Assembly (NCBI GenBank): GCA_023436585.1
Contig: JAEZIN010000008.1
Span: 1 to 64,000 of the forward strand
Direction of reading: 5' to 3'
DNA: 64,000 bases
DNA from: Bacillota bacterium
GTDB taxonomy: Bacteria; Bacillota; Clostridia; Christensenellales; Aristaeellaceae
Part shown: positions 34,576 through 43,677 of the stretch, piece by piece
Numbering within the stretch: the stretch's first letter is position 1
Layout of the letters: each line of letters starts with the position of its first letter
Program-made: the position numbers and the translations under genes
The notes under the pieces: generated by a model
Seen by the model: only the letters and a program-made list of their open reading frames with translations
Databases searched by the model: none
Told to the model about the DNA's origin: nothing

Positions 34576-35460
34576 GTGAAGGGTATCGTATTAGCCGGCG
34601 GCGCCGGTACGCGGTTGTTCCCGCTGACCATGGTAACCAGCAAGCAGCTGCTGCCCGTGTATGACAAGCCCATGATCTATTACCCGCTTTCCATCCTCAT
34701 GCTGGCCGGCATTCGGGAAATCCTGATCATCTCCACTCCGGAGGATACACCACGCTTTGAGCATCTTCTAGGCGACGGCAGCGCATTGGGCATATCTCTG
34801 TCTTATGTGGTTCAGCCCTCGCCCGATGGCCTTGCCCAGGCTTTTCTCCTGGGGGAGGAATTTATAGGCGATGACTGCTGTGCCATGATCCTGGGAGACA
34901 ATATCTTTTACGGAAATGGTTTTGGAAGGCTGTTGCGGGCGGCGGTGCAGGATGCCGAGCAGGGCTGGGCCACCGTTTTCGGATACTACGTTCAGGACCC
35001 GGAGCGATTTGGCGTCGTTGAATTTGACTCCGCCGGCAAGGTGCTGTCTTTGGCGGAGAAGCCGAGGGAACCCAAAAGCAATTATGCCGTTACCGGTTTG
35101 TATTTTTACGACAACCGGGTCGTTGATTTGGCAAAGCAGCTTCGCCCAAGCGCAAGAGGTGAACTAGAAATCACCGATTTGAATCAGTTGTACCTGAATG
35201 AGGATGCTCTGAACGTGCAGCTGCTGGGCCGGGGTTTCGCCTGGCTGGATACAGGCACCATGGACAGCCTGCTGGATGCGGCCGACTTTGTGCGCATGAT
35301 TGAAAAGCGCCAGGGAGTCAAAATCTCCGCACCGGAAGAAGTGGCCTATAACAACGGCTGGATCAACCGCGAAGAATTGCTCGCATCGGCGAACCGGTAT
35401 GGAAAGTCCCCGTACGGCGAGCACCTAAAGCGTGTTGCCGAAGGAAAAATACGGTATTAG
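34576..35460 (+). CDS. rfbA: Glucose-1-phosphate thymidylyltransferase
   Basis: It makes dTDP-glucose from dTTP and glucose-1-phosphate, the first step to dTDP-L-rhamnose. 294 residues, usual length. Nucleotide-binding start GIVLAGGAGTRLFPLT, then SKQLLPVYDKPMIYYPLS, DNIFYGNGF and EKPREPKSNYAVTGLYFYD, then FAWLDTGTMDSL. I chose GTG 34576, which gives the family start MKGIVLAGG and has GGAGGG seven bases upstream; an in-frame ATG at 34561 would add five residues. First gene of a tightly packed rfbACBD operon. Confidence 0.97.
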   Translation: MKGIVLAGGAGTRLFPLTMVTSKQLLPVYDKPMIYYPLSILMLAGIREILIISTPEDTPRFEHLLGDGSALGISLSYVVQPSPDGLAQAFLLGEEFIGDDCCAMILGDNIFYGNGFGRLLRAAVQDAEQGWATVFGYYVQDPERFGVVEFDSAGKVLSLAEKPREPKSNYAVTGLYFYDNRVVDLAKQLRPSARGELEITDLNQLYLNEDALNVQLLGRGFAWLDTGTMDSLLDAADFVRMIEKRQGVKISAPEEVAYNNGWINREELLASANRYGKSPYGEHLKRVAEGKIRY

Positions 35461-35473
35461 GAAGTCATGCTGC

Positions 35474-36046
35474 ATGCGTACATTGGAAACATCTCACCCT
35501 GAGATCCTTTTACTGGAACCAGCCGTTTTCGGGGATGCCCGGGGCTGGTTCATGGAGACCTATTCCGCCCGGACCATGGAGGAATTGGGCCTTCCCACCC
35601 ACTTCGTACAGGATAACCACAGCTATTCCGCCAACATTGGCACGCTTCGCGGCTTGCACTACCAGGAAAACCCCATGTGCCAGGCAAAGCTGGTCCGCGT
35701 GCTCAAAGGAGCCGTTTTGGATGTGGCGGTGGATATTAGGCAAGGCTCGCCTTATTACCTGAAGTGGGTATCGGTTGAATTGTCCGCGGAGAACAAACGC
35801 ATGCTCTTCATTCCGCGGGGGTTCGCGCATGGCTTTCTGACACTCACAGAGGATGTGGAGTTTGCCTACAAGGTGGACAATTTCTACAGCCCCAGGCATG
35901 AGCGCTCCATCCGCTTTGACGACCCTGATATTGGCATCAACTGGGGTATATCGGATCCGGTGCTGGCGCAGAAGGATCAAGACGCGCCGCTGCTCAAGGA
36001 CATCTGCAGCCCGTTTTTTTATCATACGCAAGGAGGAAAGGCATGA
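35474..36046 (+). CDS. rfbC: dTDP-4-dehydrorhamnose 3,5-epimerase
   Basis: 190 residues, a cupin-fold epimerase. Blocks: FVQDNHSYSANIGTLRGLHYQ (catalytic His in GLHYQ), VLKGAVLDVAVDIRQGSPYYLKWVSVELS, and FIPRGFAHGFLTL followed by the YKVDNFYSP block with the general-acid Tyr. It epimerises dTDP-4-keto-6-deoxyglucose to the L-lyxo form. Start ATG 35474, 13 bases after rfbA; an upstream ATG overlaps rfbA without benefit. Its stop overlaps the start of rfbB by 4 bases. Confidence 0.96.
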   Translation: MRTLETSHPEILLLEPAVFGDARGWFMETYSARTMEELGLPTHFVQDNHSYSANIGTLRGLHYQENPMCQAKLVRVLKGAVLDVAVDIRQGSPYYLKWVSVELSAENKRMLFIPRGFAHGFLTLTEDVEFAYKVDNFYSPRHERSIRFDDPDIGINWGISDPVLAQKDQDAPLLKDICSPFFYHTQGGKA

Positions 36047-37071
36047 AGATACTCGTCACCGGCGGCGCCGGTTTTATCGGCAGCAACTTCATCTACGACC
36101 AGTTGTCGCTTCATCCGGAGGATGACCTCCTATGCCTGGATGCCCTTACCTATGCAGGGAACCTGCAAACGTTAAGCGAAGCTCAAAAGAGCCCCCGCTT
36201 CCGCTTTGTCAAAGGTGATATCGCCGACCGGGAATTCGTCTTTCGGCTCTTTGAAAAAGAAAAGCCCGACCTTGTCGTCAATTTTGCCGCCGAAAGCCAC
36301 GTGGACCGCTCCATTGAAAACCCGGAAGTGTTCCTGCGCACCAACATCATGGGCACGCAAGTATTGATGGACGCCTGCCGGACATACGGCATCAGCCGCT
36401 TCCATCAGGTATCTACGGACGAAGTGTACGGTGACCTTCCGCTGGACCGGCCGGATCTGTACTTTCATGAGGATACGCCCATTCACGCCTCCAGCCCTTA
36501 TTCGGCCAGCAAGGCATCGGCCGATTTGATGGTGCTGGCCTACCACAGAACCTTCAAGCTTCCAGCAACCATCACCCGCTGCTCAAACAACTACGGACCC
36601 TACCAGTTCCCAGAAAAGCTGATCCCCCTGATGATCTCCAGGGCCTCGGCGGATCAGCCCCTTCCCGTGTACGGAAAGGGCGAAAATGTTCGGGACTGGC
36701 TGCACGTTAAGGACCATTGCCGGGCTATTGACCTGGTCATGCGTAAGGGCAAGCCGGGCGAAGTGTACAATGTGGGCGGCCACAACGAACGCACCAACCT
36801 GATGGTTGTAAAGGCCATTCTGCACGCGCTTGATAAGCCGGAAAGCCTGATTACATACGTGAAGGACAGGCCCGGCCATGATTTGCGCTATGCCATTGAT
36901 CCCGAAAAAATTCACACCGAGTTGGGCTGGCTTCCCCAAATCTCCTTTGAGGAAGGCATTGTGGAAACCGTACGCTGGTACATTCAAAACCGGCAGTGGT
37001 GGGAAAACATCCTCTCCGGCGAATATCAAAAATACTATGACCGTCTCTACGGCCAGCGGGAGCAGGCATGA
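36043..37071 (+). CDS. rfbB: dTDP-glucose 4,6-dehydratase
   Basis: 342 residues, extended short-chain dehydrogenase. NAD-binding GGAGFIGSNFIYD, then LVVNFAAESHVDRSIENPEVF, the catalytic STDEVYGDL (Thr-Asp-Glu) and YSASKASADL (Tyr-x3-Lys). It converts dTDP-glucose to dTDP-4-keto-6-deoxyglucose. AGGAGG precedes the start; ATGA overlaps couple it to rfbC and rfbD. Confidence 0.97.
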   Translation: MKILVTGGAGFIGSNFIYDQLSLHPEDDLLCLDALTYAGNLQTLSEAQKSPRFRFVKGDIADREFVFRLFEKEKPDLVVNFAAESHVDRSIENPEVFLRTNIMGTQVLMDACRTYGISRFHQVSTDEVYGDLPLDRPDLYFHEDTPIHASSPYSASKASADLMVLAYHRTFKLPATITRCSNNYGPYQFPEKLIPLMISRASADQPLPVYGKGENVRDWLHVKDHCRAIDLVMRKGKPGEVYNVGGHNERTNLMVVKAILHALDKPESLITYVKDRPGHDLRYAIDPEKIHTELGWLPQISFEEGIVETVRWYIQNRQWWENILSGEYQKYYDRLYGQREQA

Positions 37072-37916
37072 AGATATTGGTGACAGGCGCAAAAGGGCAG
37101 CTGGGTCAGGAAATCTGCAATTGCCTTTTGGCTGCGGGGATTCCCCACAAAGGCGTTGACATTTCAGATTTTGACCTAACGGATGAGGCCGCCACACTTG
37201 AAGCCATACGCTCCTACCGGCCTGATGGCATCATCCACTGTGCAGCCTATACAGCCGTAGATAAGGCGGAAACGGAAAGGGACCTTTGCTACAGGATCAA
37301 TGTGGAAGGAACAGCGCATGTGGCCAAAGCCTGCCAGGAGCTGGACGCCAGCATGCTGTATGTCAGCACCGACTACGTTTTTGACGGTCAAGGGGATACC
37401 CCTTTTGAAACGGACGCAAAAATCGCCCCCGTCAACCACTACGGCCTGACGAAGGCGCTGGGCGAACATGAGGTCACCTCCCGGCTTGAGAAGTACTTTA
37501 TTGTTCGCATCTCCTGGGTGTTCGGCCATCATGGCAGTAATTTTGTCAAGACTATGATGCGCCTTGGTGGCCAGCACGAGTCAGTACGTGTCGTCGGCGA
37601 CCAGGTTGGTTCCCCCACTTATGTAGACGATGTTGCACCGCTAATGTACCAAATGATCCAGACGGACAAGTATGGCGTATATCACGCCACCAATGAGGGA
37701 TACTGCAGTTGGTATGAATTTGCTGTCGAGATCATGCAGCTTGCAGGCCTGGCCTGTAAGGTAGAGAGGATTGCAACCAAAGAATATCCTACTGCAGCGA
37801 AGCGGCCAAGTAACTCACGCCTTTCCAAACGCAGTCTGGATGAAGCGCATTTTACACGGTTACCATCGTGGAGTGATTCATTGGAACGGTATTTGGGAAG
37901 GCACGAGAAAAAGTAA
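37068..37916 (+). CDS. rfbD: dTDP-4-dehydrorhamnose reductase
   Basis: 282 residues, short-chain reductase. Dinucleotide site VTGAKGQLGQEI, then IIHCAAYTAVDKAETE, STDYVFDG, the catalytic YGLTKALGE (Tyr-x3-Lys), and FGHHGSNFVKTMM. It makes dTDP-L-rhamnose, the donor for rhamnosyltransferases in this window. The last 150 bases are more AT-rich than the rest of the operon, marking the edge of the AT-rich surface-glycan region. Confidence 0.96.
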   Translation: MKILVTGAKGQLGQEICNCLLAAGIPHKGVDISDFDLTDEAATLEAIRSYRPDGIIHCAAYTAVDKAETERDLCYRINVEGTAHVAKACQELDASMLYVSTDYVFDGQGDTPFETDAKIAPVNHYGLTKALGEHEVTSRLEKYFIVRISWVFGHHGSNFVKTMMRLGGQHESVRVVGDQVGSPTYVDDVAPLMYQMIQTDKYGVYHATNEGYCSWYEFAVEIMQLAGLACKVERIATKEYPTAAKRPSNSRLSKRSLDEAHFTRLPSWSDSLERYLGRHEKK

Positions 37917-37991
37917 AGCGTAAGGCACGAGCGTTATGTGAATCGTGGTATTGATTTACTATTTCCCTGCATCTTACAGAGTAGATAATAA

Positions 37992-38276
37992 TTACTTGCC
38001 ACCATCATTATTTTCATCAGGATTGAACTCAATTACTTCATCTTCCATCTGCATCTTGGCATTTTCGTCTATCCTTAAGGCCTTGCTCACCTTCTTTTTC
38101 GCACGCCTCCAATATATCGTTACAAAAGCGCCAATGGCGATAGCACCACCGGCAATTGCCTGAATAGCGTACGTTGTCACAGATGGATCAATGTAGGCCT
38201 GGGCAGGTCGGGTAAATAATAGAGTGAAGCATGCTGTGAAGTATAAAACGCCAAGTATTTTCCGAAGCTTTCTCAT
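37992..38276 (-). CDS. Small membrane protein of surface-glycan loci
   Basis: 94 residues. A signal-like N-terminal helix (KILGVLYFTACFTLLF) ends near AQA, then YIDPSVTTYAIQAIAGGAIAIGAFVTIYWRRAKKK, a second membrane helix with a basic stop-transfer, and an acidic cytoplasmic-type tail. I have seen the AYIDPSVTTY pattern in short proteins of clostridial polysaccharide clusters; no function is known. It starts 44 bases downstream of the insertase-transferase fusion gene on the same strand, so the two are probably co-expressed. ATG 38276 is preferred over the ATG four codons upstream on ribosome-site spacing. Confidence 0.75.
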   Translation of the reverse strand: MRKLRKILGVLYFTACFTLLFTRPAQAYIDPSVTTYAIQAIAGGAIAIGAFVTIYWRRAKKKVSKALRIDENAKMQMEDEVIEFNPDENNDGGK

Positions 38277-38320
38277 AGTACATACCATCCTTAAGATTTA
38301 TTTCAAGCATGCTCTGTGGG

Positions 38321-40438
38321 CTATATATTGCCGGCAGAACGTGCCTTCAGGCTATCAAGAATGTATCGGCACCCCACATCTCCGCTTCGACCGAAATTCG
38401 CGATATATTGTTCCCGCAATTCAAGAATCGTTGCGTGGTATTCGCCGGATTCCTGAAACAGCCGCTCAAGCTTGCAGGCCAGCCCATCCAAAGCTGACGG
38501 CGCGACGCGCAAGCCCATTTTGTCGCGCAGTGAGAATTCCAGTGGCTCAATATTCAGTTTCACATATTCCTCGTTGTGAATCTTCGGCTGGGTATCTACG
38601 AATACGGCAGGTTTAAATGTGACAAAGGAAAATTCATACGCGGTACCCGACCAGTCGGTGATCACGACATCGGAATCAAAGATGGATGTATTCACTGAGA
38701 AGTCAAGCTCAAAAGACAAATCTCCGCCATCATATTTCGCATACTTTACAACAATGGCATCCATCTTCAGCTTGTAACGCTTAACATATTCAGGATGTGG
38801 TCGGACAACAACATCAAATCCTCTGCCAAGCAGCTCGTTCAATAATGCGTCGATACAACTGTCGAGTATATTGTTCGTTTGCCAGGATGGCGCAATAAGA
38901 ACCTTTTTTCGTGTCCTTTCCGTTTTTACCATCTTCTCATAATCTGCATACAGCTTTTCAAGCTGTCCATATCCGCATAGGACCAACTTTTTAGGCGGCA
39001 GTTTATATACCTCCTCAGATTTCCTGATCTCAGCAAACTGAAACTCCCCAACGCAAAGAATCGTATCGTAATGGTCCAGAGCGCCGGTATGCAAAACCAT
39101 GTGCGTGCTCAGCGGATAATGAAACAAATATACGTATTCAACATCCTTACGCACATAACTTCGCTTTATGTGATAGTTGTCAAGGTCAGACATGGTCATG
39201 ACCACCATATCCGCATCCATTTTGAACATGAGTGTAATAAGCCGCTTTTCGGAAATATAGTATGGTTTGATGCGAGACTGGCTCTTTGCCATTTCAAAAA
39301 CAGCATCATCAGGATCGCTTGTAACATAATGAATGGTCACATTCGAGCGCTTGATTAGTTCCCTTATAATATTCTCAAAATACTTGTAAAACCCACTTTT
39401 TTCCGAATAGAAGACCAAGTGCTTGTTTGCAATTAAAAAAAATCGTTTGTAATCCGCCTTCTCCCGCTTTGCGTTCGGGTCGCACTGAAACAGCTTCTTC
39501 TTCGCTTTGCCGCCGTCAGATTGTGTGAGCGCTGCTAAAGCGGAACGGCTCTTTTCCAAATCAGTATAATCGACATGCTTGTTGGGGGGGATGGCCGCGT
39601 TCAGCAGATATGTTTGCACAATCGTAAACAGATTACTCGCTATCCAATATAGGGCGATTCCCGCGGTAACAAATAGGCCTAAATATAGTGATAGCCCCAC
39701 CGAAAAAAGCATAAGCCCATACTTGCTCAAATTTCCCTGCTCGGACTGCAACACCTGCGAATGGTTCTGCGTATGACTGAGAAACCAGGAGCTGAAGGCC
39801 GCGGCGGCAGGTATGACAAGCGCAATACCGCCAGCCTGAATCGGCACCCACGAAAGATCAATGAAAAAGAACTGCATGCGAATCGCTCTTATGCTTTCCA
39901 TTAAGGTTTGCAAATTGACTGTTGGAAACTGGCTGCCCAGTGCGAGAAACACGTTATCGTATGCTCCGCTTTTGATAAGGCTAATCAGAGACAACTGTGC
40001 TGATGAGGCTGTCATATCGCCGCCTGTTAGCGATCCCGCCAGACTGCTCATAGCATGAATCAGGTCATCCGGCAACTGCAGCAGATACCGCATTGGATGA
40101 TTGATGACCTCCACTAGTCCGAGTAGCAGCAGGATTTGAATCGCAAGAGGAATAATGCTTGCCAATGGGTTATAACGGTGTTGTTTGAATATTTTCGCCT
40201 GTTCTTCGGCAATTGTATCCTTATCACCAAAAAACTTCACCTTCAGCCAGTTGATAGCAGGCTGCATTTGAACAAGCTTAATGCTGTTTTTATGGACCCA
40301 CACCGATACGGGCGAAAGAATAATTTTGGAGAACAGTACAAAAAGCAAAATTGCAGACCCAAAATTGTTTGTTAAATAATAGCTTGGTCGAATAATGTAG
40401 CCCAGCAACTGAGCAACGAAAGAAATTGCTGACGACAA
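38321..40438 (-). CDS. YidC/Oxa1-like membrane domain fused to a CDP-glycerol glycerophosphotransferase-like domain
   Basis: About 705 residues. The first 300 look like a YidC insertase: an early membrane helix, GSAILLFVLFSKIILSPVSVWVHKNSIKLVQMQPAINWLK, a coiled segment, then four further helices including PLAIQILLLLGLVEVI and SLYLGLFVTAGIALYWIASNLFTIVQTYLL. After a basic linker (about 305-340), residues 345-700 resemble the TagF/CDP-glycerol transferase C-terminal domain: HYVTSDPDDAVF, MVVMTMSDLDNYHIKRS, YLFHYPLSTHMV, APSWQTNNILDS, VVVRPHPEYVKRY, VVITDWSGTAYEFSF. The start is uncertain: TTG 40438 has AGGGGG seven bases upstream, while GTG 40456 has no site. Such a fusion could couple polymer synthesis and membrane insertion; function unproven. 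Confidence 0.87.
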   Translation of the reverse strand: MSSAISFVAQLLGYIIRPSYYLTNNFGSAILLFVLFSKIILSPVSVWVHKNSIKLVQMQPAINWLKVKFFGDKDTIAEEQAKIFKQHRYNPLASIIPLAIQILLLLGLVEVINHPMRYLLQLPDDLIHAMSSLAGSLTGGDMTASSAQLSLISLIKSGAYDNVFLALGSQFPTVNLQTLMESIRAIRMQFFFIDLSWVPIQAGGIALVIPAAAAFSSWFLSHTQNHSQVLQSEQGNLSKYGLMLFSVGLSLYLGLFVTAGIALYWIASNLFTIVQTYLLNAAIPPNKHVDYTDLEKSRSALAALTQSDGGKAKKKLFQCDPNAKREKADYKRFFLIANKHLVFYSEKSGFYKYFENIIRELIKRSNVTIHYVTSDPDDAVFEMAKSQSRIKPYYISEKRLITLMFKMDADMVVMTMSDLDNYHIKRSYVRKDVEYVYLFHYPLSTHMVLHTGALDHYDTILCVGEFQFAEIRKSEEVYKLPPKKLVLCGYGQLEKLYADYEKMVKTERTRKKVLIAPSWQTNNILDSCIDALLNELLGRGFDVVVRPHPEYVKRYKLKMDAIVVKYAKYDGGDLSFELDFSVNTSIFDSDVVITDWSGTAYEFSFVTFKPAVFVDTQPKIHNEEYVKLNIEPLEFSLRDKMGLRVAPSALDGLACKLERLFQESGEYHATILELREQYIANFGRSGDVGCRYILDSLKARSAGNI

Positions 40439-40610
40439 CTCTGAGCCCCCTAACACTTACAGTGCTCTAACATTCCAAGCTATTGTACTGCATATCTTAT
40501 GGACTGTCAAATTGTTAAAATGTCCCATAATATCCTTTCCGCAATAGGGAATATTGCCTATGCACATTGTGGTAGTTAGATTGCAGTAATATTTGCATAT
40601 TATATGTGTA

Positions 40611-40638
40611 TTGCGAATTTCTTAAATCCTGATATAAT
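40611..40638 (+). promoter_or_regulatory. Promoter of the membrane sulfatase-fold gene
   Basis: TTGCGA (40611-40616), 16-bp spacer, TATAAT (40633-40638), 22 bases before the first in-frame ATG. Confidence 0.55.
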
Positions 40639-40659
40639 GCAACTTGATGGTGTGCGACA

Positions 40660-42489
40660 ATGATTGCCCGCACAAAAACAAATTCAAAGGGGTATTACAT
40701 TTTGTTGAAGAATAATACGAAGCAGTTGATTTTGTATTTTTTTCTGACCGGATTCTTCTTCGCCTTTACCTTGTTAATCTATGCGCCACTCGAAATGTAT
40801 TTGAGGAATATTAATGAGTTTTCATTCCAGCTTAGTATGTTCTGGTGGATGCCCGTTCTTACTGGAATAGCAGTGACTGGAGTAGTGATTTGCACAGGAT
40901 TACTTATAAATCTTGTTTTCAAGCGGTGGGGCGCACTTATATATGGTGCTGCAGTTTTTGCACTTGGATTGGCATGTTACATTCAAGGAAATTTTTTGGG
41001 ATTAAAGTTGGGTGTATTTAATGGTTCCTCTGTAGCATGGGAAGATTATACACTATCGATTTTTGTGAACATTTTTGCTTGGGTAGCTGTAATAATACTA
41101 GTGTTCGTTGGCATCTATTTTTTGAAGGAACGATCCATACGGATTTTTGGCATTCTGTCAGCTGTTTTGATTGTCATGCAAGGTGTGGCGTTGACTGTTT
41201 CTTTGGCAACAACAGACTATACGAGAAGTAAGGAAGAGGCCAAACGAATCCTCTCAGATAAAGGCTTATTTGAGTTTTCTGACAAAAAAAATGTTGTTGT
41301 ATTTATACTGGATATGTTTGATGACACTTATTTCAAAGCTCTTATCGAAAGAGATCCGAGTTTTGCCGATAAATTCACCGGTTTTACACATTTCACAAAT
41401 TCCGTAGGGAGCGGGAGCACAACTGCCTACGGGATAGGCACGATTTTTGCAGGACGACACCTAATGAATAGCGGTTCAAGCTATGTAGATATGGTAAATA
41501 TTGAATGTCTGAATACAGATTTTTATGATGAACTGTTAAGTAACAAGGTCCAGTTGGGAATGTATTCGCCGAGTGTACCAAGCATACTGTATGAGAAATT
41601 ATGTAATTACAGTGAAGTTGATTCATCAACCGCTTATATCCCTAATAAAGTAGCCTTACTCAAGAACGTATATAAGCTTGTCTTAAGTAAATATGCACCT
41701 GATGTGCTAAAACCTTTTGTATGGATTAGTGGGAATGAGTTTTCAAATATATCAAAAAATAGCGTAAATAAGTATAATAGAAATAATAGTGATTTTGTTG
41801 CGCTGTTGAGAAATTCTGCACATACCACGAACAATGCAGAAGCATCCGTTAAATTTATCCATATAGAAGCCACACATTATCCATACACTATCAATAAGAG
41901 CGGTGATACGGTACCTGAGAACCAATCTAATGAATTGATTGCCGCCGAAGGAACACTCAATATTGTTTTAGAGTACTTTAACAAAATGAAAGAATCAGGT
42001 GTTTATGAAGATGCAACAATCATACTATGTGCAGACCATGGTTATTATTGGGATGGTGTTTTAACCAATCCAGTTTTACTTGTTAAGAAATCTGGGGATA
42101 ACGGAGCCATGAAATCAAGTAACGCACCTGTTTGTCATTTGGATCTGCACGCAACGATTATGAATGACTTAGGATATAATACTGACCACAAATATGGAAA
42201 GTCTGTTTTTGAAATTGAGCCGGGCGAAACAAGAAATCGTAAGTTTTATCAGTACTATCTTACTGAATCCAATCATATTGACGACCGCTTTCGCCTCATT
42301 GAATACAGTGTCGCGGATGACTCCAACCTAAGAAAAGCATTCAGTCTAACTGATAGAGAAATCACTATTGATGGTAATGTAATTCCACATAAAGAGAACT
42401 GCGAATATTGCTTGTCAGGTGCATATGATGCTGAAGACCCCAATACTCCTAACAATGAGAAGATTATTCACTTTCAGATCAAGAAATAG
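40660..42489 (+). CDS. Membrane protein with alkaline-phosphatase/sulfatase-fold domain
   Basis: 609 residues. About five membrane helices occupy residues 20-180, and a large extracytoplasmic hydrolase or transferase domain occupies 210-600, as in LtaS-like enzymes. Metal-site blocks: VVVFILDMFDDTYF (first Asp), SGSTTAYGIGTIFAG (region of the nucleophile), IHIEATHYPY, and ILCADHGYYWDG (Asp-His). It may add or remove phosphate-linked groups on a wall polymer. The gene is markedly AT-rich compared with the first 37 kb, suggesting transfer. An alternative start, TTG 40702, has AAAGGGG nine bases upstream, while ATG 40660 has no site, so the N terminus is uncertain. It is divergent from the insertase-transferase fusion. 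Confidence 0.85.
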   Translation: MIARTKTNSKGYYILLKNNTKQLILYFFLTGFFFAFTLLIYAPLEMYLRNINEFSFQLSMFWWMPVLTGIAVTGVVICTGLLINLVFKRWGALIYGAAVFALGLACYIQGNFLGLKLGVFNGSSVAWEDYTLSIFVNIFAWVAVIILVFVGIYFLKERSIRIFGILSAVLIVMQGVALTVSLATTDYTRSKEEAKRILSDKGLFEFSDKKNVVVFILDMFDDTYFKALIERDPSFADKFTGFTHFTNSVGSGSTTAYGIGTIFAGRHLMNSGSSYVDMVNIECLNTDFYDELLSNKVQLGMYSPSVPSILYEKLCNYSEVDSSTAYIPNKVALLKNVYKLVLSKYAPDVLKPFVWISGNEFSNISKNSVNKYNRNNSDFVALLRNSAHTTNNAEASVKFIHIEATHYPYTINKSGDTVPENQSNELIAAEGTLNIVLEYFNKMKESGVYEDATIILCADHGYYWDGVLTNPVLLVKKSGDNGAMKSSNAPVCHLDLHATIMNDLGYNTDHKYGKSVFEIEPGETRNRKFYQYYLTESNHIDDRFRLIEYSVADDSNLRKAFSLTDREITIDGNVIPHKENCEYCLSGAYDAEDPNTPNNEKIIHFQIKK

Positions 42490-42775
42490 AACATTTTTCG
42501 ACTTTAGTGCAAAAGAACATAAAAAAGGTGTTTCATTATGATATCAAATATTGGGAATTTGAATGGCACTGTCATGTGAAAATTTATCGTTGGTGAGAGG
42601 TTTTGAGCCTGCATTCCTATCGAGGCATAAACGTAATAAACGCTTTCCCAAACGTCGAAACATGTGGTGGATAATAGATCCGCCCTTGACAGACCACCTG
42701 GATTTTGCTACCGTTACAGCCACCTCACATTGCCATAAACAAGTTTTCAGAAATGCCTAATCATAAATAAAGATT

Positions 42776-43489
42776 CTAATCGGTATAGTTCGCTATGATC
42801 CACTTCTGAGCAAGAAAGAGATCCTCTTCATGGTGAATATCAATCGATTCCTCTACAACATATGGCCGTATAATATTGCCCATAAAGCTCCATGGCTGCT
42901 GCCCTTCTTCCCCCGAAAGGATGAACTCCGTTCTCAGTACCCAAAAATTGTGGGACAGGAAATAGCACTTGGGTAGCTCTTGACGATTAGTGGATATCTT
43001 TTTCGTAATACCTTTTTCATACATGGATAGTGTGCCATCTGCATTCAGGCTTTTCGCGCGAAGGGGGTGGTGATCATTGTCTTCATATACGGGCACAACT
43101 GCAGTAATCATTGGATCTTCCATCATAATATCTATGCACTGATCAATCCACTCTGATTTAATCGTCACATTATTCGCAAGAACGACAACACAAATGTCAG
43201 GCAAATTGTTCTCCTGTTCCATCGCCCTTAATGCATGGACAATGCAGTCTATATGCGGCGAAGAAGGGGCTGCCAACTCTGCAGGACGAACAATGCGCTT
43301 ATATCCTTCCTGTTCAGCGGCATACAGAATCTTCTCATCATCACTTGAGCAATACCAATCGTCAATACGCTTCGCCCTTTTTGCAGCATGCGCTGGATAA
43401 AATAGTACGGGATGGCCCAGGATTTCAATCACATTTTTATCTTGTAGCGTATTATTTCCCCGCCCTGTGAGCAATGCAATCACTTTCAT
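42776..43489 (-). CDS. Cytidylyltransferase of the acylneuraminate/KDO type
   Basis: 237 residues. It opens MKVIALLTGRGNN, a nucleotide-binding start close to the LxxRxGSK of NeuA/KdsB-like enzymes but with altered residues, followed by VLFYPAHAAKRAKRIDDWYCSSDDEKIL, VVLANNVTIKSEWIDQCI and VVPVYEDNDHHPLRAK, and ends with IDIHHEEDLFLAQKW. It probably activates a surface sugar as a CMP derivative; no NeuB or KDO synthase is in the window. ATG 43489 is preceded by GGAG; the longer frame is unsupported. It is the last gene of the minus-strand glycan operon, 188 bases after its neighbour. The 286-base gap 42490-42775 holds nothing I can support. Confidence 0.82.
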   Translation of the reverse strand: MKVIALLTGRGNNTLQDKNVIEILGHPVLFYPAHAAKRAKRIDDWYCSSDDEKILYAAEQEGYKRIVRPAELAAPSSPHIDCIVHALRAMEQENNLPDICVVVLANNVTIKSEWIDQCIDIMMEDPMITAVVPVYEDNDHHPLRAKSLNADGTLSMYEKGITKKISTNRQELPKCYFLSHNFWVLRTEFILSGEEGQQPWSFMGNIIRPYVVEESIDIHHEEDLFLAQKWIIANYTD

Positions 43490-43677
43490 CCTGAAGATCT
43501 CCTTCATTTTTTTGCTGCGGCACATCACATCGTAGAAATTTCTCCTTCGCTTGCTGTAGGGCTTCAATGTTATGGATGGGTGAGGTTGTTTTTTCATTTC
43601 CCGTAGTTTTTTAAATGCGCTTCAAAATTTCCAACGCCTTCTCTAAATGTTTCCTTGGTGTGCAAATAAACCTGATA

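Noticed and set aside
42563..42760. 65-codon plus-strand frame in the gap after the sulfatase-fold gene
   Set aside because: No ribosome site, no recognised family, basic random-like composition; the gap is simply between convergent genes.
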